Assembly: GCA_031268125.1 (NCBI GenBank)
Contig: JAIRXT010000046.1
Coordinates: 1 to 9,637 of the forward strand
Direction: 5' to 3'
DNA: 9,637 nucleotides
DNA from: Treponema sp.
GTDB lineage: Bacteria > Spirochaetota > Spirochaetia > Treponematales > Breznakiellaceae
The position numbers and the translations under genes were made by a program. Position 1 is the first letter of the stretch. The number at the start of each line of letters is the position of its first letter. Shown here one piece after another: positions 6,558-9,637 of the stretch. The notes beneath the pieces were generated by a model, which worked only from the letters and a program-made list of their open reading frames with translations, searched no databases and was not told the origin of the DNA.

Positions 6558-6652
6558 TCCGGCGCCTGCGCCGGATGCGCCCATTGCCTTATGGCGATGC
6601 CGTACAACCGCTTCCTTACAGCACAGGCCCGAATGGGCGCCCATCGCCTTAC
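6558..6652. repeat. Hairpin plus direct repeat downstream of the aldolase gene
   Basis: TCCGGCGC (6558-6565) pairs with GCGCCGGA (6568-6575). Next come two near-identical 15-mers, GCGCCCATTGCCTTA (6577-6591) and GCGCCCATCGCCTTA (6637-6651), 14 of 15 identical and 60 bp apart. The second overlaps a 12-bp palindrome ATGGGCGCCCAT (6633-6644). This tail may belong to the same dispersed unit as the boxes at 6476-6557. No gene is supported in it. Confidence 0.5.
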
Positions 6653-6658
6653 AGGGCT

Positions 6659-7750
6659 TTATATCGAGATTTTACGGTTTCTGGCGTCAACGTCCCAGTA
6701 GTTGACCATGCGGCCTTCCCGGACCACGTAGATTCCGGGGTAGAGGGCGGTGCTGGGGCAGATGTGGGTGGGGATGACGTGGAGGATGGTCCCGACGGGG
6801 GGACAGGGGCCGGTCATGCGGAAGACCCAGTGTTCTTCGCTGTGGGTTTCACTGTGGGCCTGGGGCAGTTCCGGGATGATTCCCCGTTTTCCTTCCTGAT
6901 CGGAGGCGATGGCTTTGTAGCCCAGGTCCAGGGTAAAAAGGTCTTCCCGGGGGCGGCTTATTACCCTGGTCAGGATTGCTGCGGCGGGGCAGAAGGCCAG
7001 GTCCGGGTATTTGGTCTGATAGCCGTAGTCCTGGACAAAAAGGGTGCCGGGCGAAAGGAAGGCCGCCGGGTTTTCGGCGTGGAAGGGGAAGGTCGGGGTG
7101 CCCCCCATGACAAGGACGGGGAGTTTTTGGCCTTCCGCTTCCAGGGCTTCCCGGACTGCCCGGAGCTTCCCGGTTTCTTCCGCCACGGCCTTTTCCCGTT
7201 CCGCGGGGTCCTTGATGCCCAGGTTGCCGTCGTAGCAGTGGAAGCCCATAAGTTTGAGGCCGGGGATTTTGTCCGCATGCAGGCAAAATTCTTTAAGCCG
7301 GTCCAGGGCGACCCCGGTGCGGTTCATGCAGGGGTTTACATCCGCCAGGAAAGGCAGGCCGGCGGTTTCCCCGGCCTCTCCCAGCAGCCGGAGCTGGGCC
7401 AGATCGTCGCCAATGGCCCAGAAATGGGTATTCCGGTACCGCTGCCGGAGTTTAACAAAACGGCCGATGGCAGGCCCCACCAGCGGGTAGGAGAGGAGGA
7501 CATGCTCCGCGCCGCAGCGGGCGCACATCTCGGCCTCGGCGAGGGTGGCGCATTTGAAGCGCCGGATTCCCCGGGCCTGGAGCAACCGGACCAGCGCGGC
7601 GTTCTTAAAGGTCTTTACATGGGGCCACAGGCGATCCGGTCCCCCGGCTATGTCCAGGGTCTTTTGAATGTTCACCTCGATAATATCTTCGTGGTAAACC
7701 AAGGCCGGAGAATCCAGCTCTTCTTCCCCGGCAAAATGGTAATCCTGCAT
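6659..7750 (-). CDS. D-threonine aldolase / D-serine dehydratase-like PLP enzyme
   Basis: The 363-aa protein is a fold-type III (alanine-racemase-like) PLP enzyme of the DSD1/D-threonine aldolase family. Members cleave D-threonine-type substrates to glycine plus aldehyde, or dehydrate D-serine to pyruvate and ammonia, with a metal cofactor. The PLP lysine is likely K46 in WPHVKTFKN, a variant of the usual RPHxKTHK with Trp for Arg and Phe for His. GGTPT (216-220) fits the phosphate-binding part, SEEH (304-307) is conserved, and H329/C331 in PTHICPS are the expected metal ligands. The ATG at 7750 has GGGGG at about 6 nt, with AAGGAG further upstream. It lies 36 bp after the RidA gene on the same strand. 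The RidA neighbour favours a dehydratase that yields an enamine, but aldolase activity is not excluded. Confidence 0.88.
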   Translation of the reverse strand: MQDYHFAGEEELDSPALVYHEDIIEVNIQKTLDIAGGPDRLWPHVKTFKNAALVRLLQARGIRRFKCATLAEAEMCARCGAEHVLLSYPLVGPAIGRFVKLRQRYRNTHFWAIGDDLAQLRLLGEAGETAGLPFLADVNPCMNRTGVALDRLKEFCLHADKIPGLKLMGFHCYDGNLGIKDPAEREKAVAEETGKLRAVREALEAEGQKLPVLVMGGTPTFPFHAENPAAFLSPGTLFVQDYGYQTKYPDLAFCPAAAILTRVISRPREDLFTLDLGYKAIASDQEGKRGIIPELPQAHSETHSEEHWVFRMTGPCPPVGTILHVIPTHICPSTALYPGIYVVREGRMVNYWDVDARNRKISI

Positions 7751-7786
7751 TGTGTCCCCCCGCGGCTCCTTGCAAAGCCGCTGACG

Positions 7787-8257
7787 TTAGGCCTCCAGTT
7801 CGACCAAAAGTTCGATTTCTACGGGGATGTTACCGGGCAGCGCGTTCATCCCCACGGCGGAACGGGCGCAACGGCCCCGCTCCTCCCCAAAAATGTCTAT
7901 CAAAAGCTGGCTTCCCCCGTTGGCCACCTGGGGCTGGGCGTAAAAAGTATCGGTCCCGGCCACGAAGCAGAGCATCTTGACGATCCGTTTTACCCGGTTA
8001 AGGTCCCCGGCCTTGGCCTTGAGATTGGCCAGGAGGTTAAGGATACAGTACCGGGCGGCTTCCTGGCCCTGCTCAATGCCGAATTCGGCCCCCAGTTTGC
8101 CGGTAAACCGCTGTTCGCCGTTAAAAGCGGGGCCGCAGCCCGAAAGATAGTAAAGATTCCCCGCGAATTCCTTGACCGGCTCGTAGATTCCGCCCCTGGC
8201 GGGGGGTTCCGGCATGCTAAGACCGTATTGTTCCAGGGCTTTTTCCAGATTTATCAT
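7787..8257 (-). CDS. RidA (YjgF/YER057c/UK114) family enamine/imine deaminase
   Basis: RidA proteins hydrolyse reactive enamines and imines, such as 2-aminoacrylate from PLP-dependent serine dehydration, to keto acids and ammonia in the cytoplasm. The 156-aa protein belongs to the longer subgroup (about 150 aa, rather than about 128 aa). R132 in ARSAVG and E147 in PVEIELLVE keep the 15-residue spacing of the substrate-binding Arg and Glu of enteric RidA. I place the start at the ATG at 8257 because AGGTGG lies 5 nt upstream; the in-frame GTG at 8266 sits inside that ribosome site. It is the first gene of an operon with the D-amino-acid PLP enzyme, the arrangement expected if it clears that enzyme's enamine product. 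Trimer formation is typical of the family. Confidence 0.9.
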   Translation of the reverse strand: MINLEKALEQYGLSMPEPPARGGIYEPVKEFAGNLYYLSGCGPAFNGEQRFTGKLGAEFGIEQGQEAARYCILNLLANLKAKAGDLNRVKRIVKMLCFVAGTDTFYAQPQVANGGSQLLIDIFGEERGRCARSAVGMNALPGNIPVEIELLVELEA

Positions 8258-8292
8258 GCGTTCCACCTAAAAAAATTTTAGTTTGCACTGTA

Positions 8293-8321
8293 AGAATATA
8301 ACGCCTTCAACATTTTGTAAA
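8293..8321 (-). promoter_or_regulatory. Promoter of the RidA-aldolase operon
   Basis: On the minus strand TTTACA (8321-8316, 5 of 6 to the -35) and TATTCT (8298-8293, 4 of 6 to the -10) are exactly 17 bp apart. Transcription would begin near 8286, leaving a leader of about 29 nt with the AGGTGG ribosome site. The 12-bp palindrome at 8326-8337 abuts the -35. Confidence 0.5.
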
Positions 8322-8325
8322 TGAC

Positions 8326-8337
8326 GGGGAATTCCCC
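8326..8337. promoter_or_regulatory. Candidate operator palindrome
   Basis: GGGGAATTCCCC is a perfect 12-bp palindrome 4 bp upstream of the putative -35 of the RidA operon and 2 bp before the repeat element begins at 8340. By position it could bind the divergent DauR-like regulator. Caution: GGGGAATTCC also occurs within the repeat hairpins (8484-8493, and as the complement at 9582-9591), so it could be repeat-derived. Confidence 0.3.
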
Positions 8338-8339
8338 AT

Positions 8340-8618
8340 CAGCAATTCTCATTTTACTCATTCCAAAACGAAAAGGCGCCGGGGGTTTTGGCTGAAATTG
8401 ACCCGTAACATACAGCGGGGCAGGGATAGCTCCCGGAAAAGCCTTGTAGAGCCCACCTGCGCTATCTTACGATACGCTCCGGTGGGGAATTCCAAATGTT
8501 TTTCCGGGAGCTATCCCTGCCCCGCTGTAAAATCTGGGTTAATTTTTCCAGCCGGCAGGCCCCCCTGTGATTTTTTACGTTTCTTTTCGGATTTGGAATT
8601 TTGAATTCGGAATTGCTG
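8340..8618. mobile_element. Composite MITE-like element, 279 bp, in the divergent control region
   Basis: The element runs from CAGCAATTCTCA to GAATTGCTG. Its left 43 bp (8340-8382) match 6271-6313 at 39 positions. Its right 30 bp (8589-8618) are identical to 3278-3307, and 8543-8598 resembles 184-240. The two ends are imperfect inverted repeats, sharing CAGCAATTC, ATTCCAAA and CGAAAAG. No clear target duplication is seen (ATTCCCCAT at the left, TTTGGGAAA at the right). A second inverted-repeat element (8392-8547) is nested in its middle. No transposase is encoded. It occupies most of the 414-bp gap between the RidA operon and the regulator gene. Confidence 0.7.
8392..8547. repeat. Nested long-hairpin element with TTGACCC borders
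   Basis: A perfect 30-bp inverted repeat (8411-8440 with 8500-8529) extends imperfectly outward to AAATTGACCC on the left and the complement of AAATTAACCC on the right. The 59-bp loop (8441-8499) folds further: CCCACC (8452-8457) with GGTGGG (8481-8486), then TATC (8463-8466) with GATA (8471-8474). On the minus strand the apex is GTAA, a GNRA-type tetraloop. A second copy starts at 9526. This could be a mobile hairpin or a structured RNA; no protein is supported. Confidence 0.75.
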
Positions 8619-8619
8619 T

Positions 8620-8650
8620 TTGGGAAAGGCTCAATGTTGTGAAATAAAAT
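8620..8650 (+). promoter_or_regulatory. Possible promoter for the regulator gene
   Basis: TAAAAT (8645-8650) matches the -10 consensus at 5 of 6 positions and would start transcription near 8657, just before the AGGA ribosome site (8661-8664). The best -35 candidate is TTGGGA (8620-8625), with a long 19-bp spacer. It sits directly after the repeat element's right end, so the element may have replaced the original upstream sequence. Confidence 0.3.
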
Positions 8651-8671
8651 TAGCTGGTATAGGATGGGCTC

Positions 8672-9415
8672 ATGAAGTCGATTCATGAGCAGCAGGAACT
8701 GTTTGACAAGGTGATGACCCTGTTGGAGCGTCATTTGGGGCCTAAATGTGAAGTCGTACTCCACGATTTGACGAGGGACTACGGCAGTACCATTGTGGAT
8801 ATACGGAACGGCCATATCACAAACCGCAGAACCGGCGATTCCGGGAGCAATCTGGGCCTGGAAGTGCTGCGGGGCACCCTGCAGGACGGGGATCAGTTCA
8901 ACTATATCACCTATACCCGCGATAACAAGGTACTCCGCTCCTCATCGATCTACATTCACGGGGAAGAAGGCAGGGTTATCGGGGCTATATGCCTTAATCT
9001 GGACATAACCCAGAGCCTTTTATGTGAAGAATTTCTCCACCAGTTTAACCAGTTCCCCCTGGAAAACATCAAAAAAGAAGCTGAGGACAGCCGGGGGGAC
9101 AGGGCCGATCCCTGCCGTTCCGGCGATTCTTCCCGGACTTCGGACCAGGATCCGGGCGAAGCCCCGGTCAAGGAAATTTTTGTCAACTCTGTCCGGGAAC
9201 TGCTGGATTATCTTATCGGCGAGGCATTGGCCCAGGCCGGTAAGACCGTTTCCCAGATGCGGCTGGCCGACAAGCTCCAGTTTGTGCGGTTCCTGGATCA
9301 AAAAGGGGCTTTTTTGATTACCCATTCCGGGGACGTGGTCTGTGAGTTCCTGAACATCAGCAAGTACAGCCTCTACCGCTACCTGGAGATTGTCCGGGGC
9401 AAGGAACAAACGTAA
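8672..9415 (+). CDS. YheO/DauR-type PAS-HTH transcriptional regulator
   Basis: The 247-aa protein has the two-domain plan of the YheO family, which includes DauR, the repressor of D-arginine catabolism in Pseudomonas. A PAS-like domain (about 5-118) carries VVLHDL, IVDIRNGHITNRRTGD and the RVIGAICLNLDIT strand. A C-terminal helix-turn-helix domain (about 175-242) carries LADKLQFVRFLDQKGAFLI and FLNISKYSLYRYLEIVR. Between them residues 135-166 form an Asp/Ser/Arg-rich, probably disordered linker. The ATG at 8672 follows AGGA at 7 nt. It is divergent from the RidA and D-amino-acid enzyme operon, so control of that operon by a D-amino acid or its product is the natural guess. Ligand and sign of control cannot be read from the sequence. 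Confidence 0.88.
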   Translation: MKSIHEQQELFDKVMTLLERHLGPKCEVVLHDLTRDYGSTIVDIRNGHITNRRTGDSGSNLGLEVLRGTLQDGDQFNYITYTRDNKVLRSSSIYIHGEEGRVIGAICLNLDITQSLLCEEFLHQFNQFPLENIKKEAEDSRGDRADPCRSGDSSRTSDQDPGEAPVKEIFVNSVRELLDYLIGEALAQAGKTVSQMRLADKLQFVRFLDQKGAFLITHSGDVVCEFLNISKYSLYRYLEIVRGKEQT

Positions 9416-9439
9416 ACACCGCGGGTTGCGTGAAGGGCA

Positions 9440-9525
9440 CTAAACTTGACCCACAATTTAACCCGGTCAAATGCACTGTGGAGCAAATGTAACACCTTGT
9501 ACATATCTCTTCCCCAGAATAAAAG
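9440..9525. repeat. Degenerate repeat with TTGACCC border, gene-free
   Basis: CTAAACTTGACCC (9440-9452) is 12 of 13 identical to CTAAATTTGACCC (9526-9538), 86 bp downstream in the same orientation. TTGACC (9446-9451) also pairs with GGTCAA (9465-9470). No coding sequence is supported here. It may be a remnant of the hairpin element that follows, or a terminal multi-repeat of an insertion sequence; the sequence does not decide. Apart from this, 9416-9439 is empty. Confidence 0.45.
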
Positions 9526-9637
9526 CTAAATTTGACCCATGTCGTGTATCCGGGGCCGGGAAAAAGGCCGGAAAAACATATGGAATTCCCCGCCGTAGCG
9601 TATAAAAATAGCGGAGGCGGATTCTACATGCGTTTTT
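9526..9637. repeat. Second copy of the TTGACCC hairpin element, cut by the window edge
   Basis: It starts CTAAATTTGACCC. From 9551 the arm aligns without gaps to the complement of the arm at 8500-8528 (shared CGGGGC, GGGA and CCGGAAAAACAT). The following loop is about three-quarters identical by eye to the complement of 8441-8499, sharing GGAATTCCCC and AGCGTAT. CCGCC (9590-9594) pairs with GGCGG (9616-9620), and TAT/ATA closes an AAAA apex (9604-9607). The second long arm should lie beyond 9637. An apparent GGAGG plus ATG at 9613-9630 belongs to this repeat and is not a gene start. Confidence 0.7.

Noticed and set aside
8258..8266. GTG at 8266 as the RidA-family start
   Set aside because: This GTG is part of the AGGTGG that serves as Shine-Dalgarno for the ATG at 8257, 5 nt away.
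6575..8281. A 568-residue open frame on the + strand
   Set aside because: It is antisense to two well-supported genes (the D-amino-acid enzyme and the RidA protein), has low-complexity Gly/Pro/Val-rich content with no recognisable domain, and is a typical shadow of GC-rich codon use. Its N-terminal part is the repeat at 6577-6652.
8462..8815. A 117-residue minus-strand frame spanning the repeat and the regulator's 5' end
   Set aside because: It is made of repeat-encoded sequence plus antisense to the regulator, and has no credible ribosome site or domain.
9613..9637. GGAGG followed by ATG at 9628, looking like the start of a gene leaving the window
   Set aside because: The whole stretch aligns with the loop of the hairpin element (complement of 8441-8499), so the ribosome-site look is part of a repeat.

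Overview
The window reads as a moderately GC-rich bacterial chromosome segment with mostly ordinary housekeeping genes and an unusual load of short dispersed repeats. The gene mix fits a spirochete, most likely a treponeme of the gut or termite-gut kind: a cheR-cheB pair, a type II pantothenate kinase, a bacterial FatA/FatB-like acyl-ACP thioesterase and a D-amino-acid module. That placement is an inference from protein flavour and layout, not from a marker gene. No rRNA, tRNA or CRISPR array is visible.

Layout. Positions 1-288 hold a long hairpin and repeat-derived sequence. Then come cheR (289-1104), cheB (1207-2364) and a type II pantothenate kinase (2397-3233), all on the + strand and probably co-transcribed. 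They converge on a minus-strand xylose-isomerase-like TIM-barrel gene (4083-3325); the gap between them is one large hairpin built from a repeat. A + strand acyl-ACP thioesterase (4140-5000) follows. Next is an AT-richer minus-strand gene for a membrane-anchored permuted-papain (YiiX/NlpC-like) protein (6207-5119). A gene-free stretch of 451 bp (6208-6658) holds a MITE-like element with a target duplication, a strong terminator between two related boxes, and further hairpins. The last module is a minus-strand operon of a RidA-family deaminase (8257-7787) and a D-threonine aldolase/D-serine dehydratase-like enzyme (7750-6659). It is divergent from a YheO/DauR-type PAS-HTH regulator (8672-9415).

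How the genes work together. CheR and CheB are the opposing methyltransferase and methylesterase of chemoreceptor adaptation. The 6659-9415 module forms a coherent D-amino-acid catabolic unit: a DauR-like sensor, a PLP enzyme expected to release an enamine if it is a dehydratase, and a RidA protein that would hydrolyse that enamine. Their shared divergent control region has been invaded by a 279-bp repeat element.

The most interesting signal is the repeats. One family has CAGCAATTC termini: full or mini copies at 3250-3307, 6271-6454 and 8340-8618, plus a right-end remnant at 184-240 just upstream of cheR. A second, hairpin-forming element with TTGACCC borders is nested inside the 8340-8618 copy and recurs at 9526-9637, running off the window edge. 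Its two copies show a compensatory base-pair change, which suggests that the folded form is selected.
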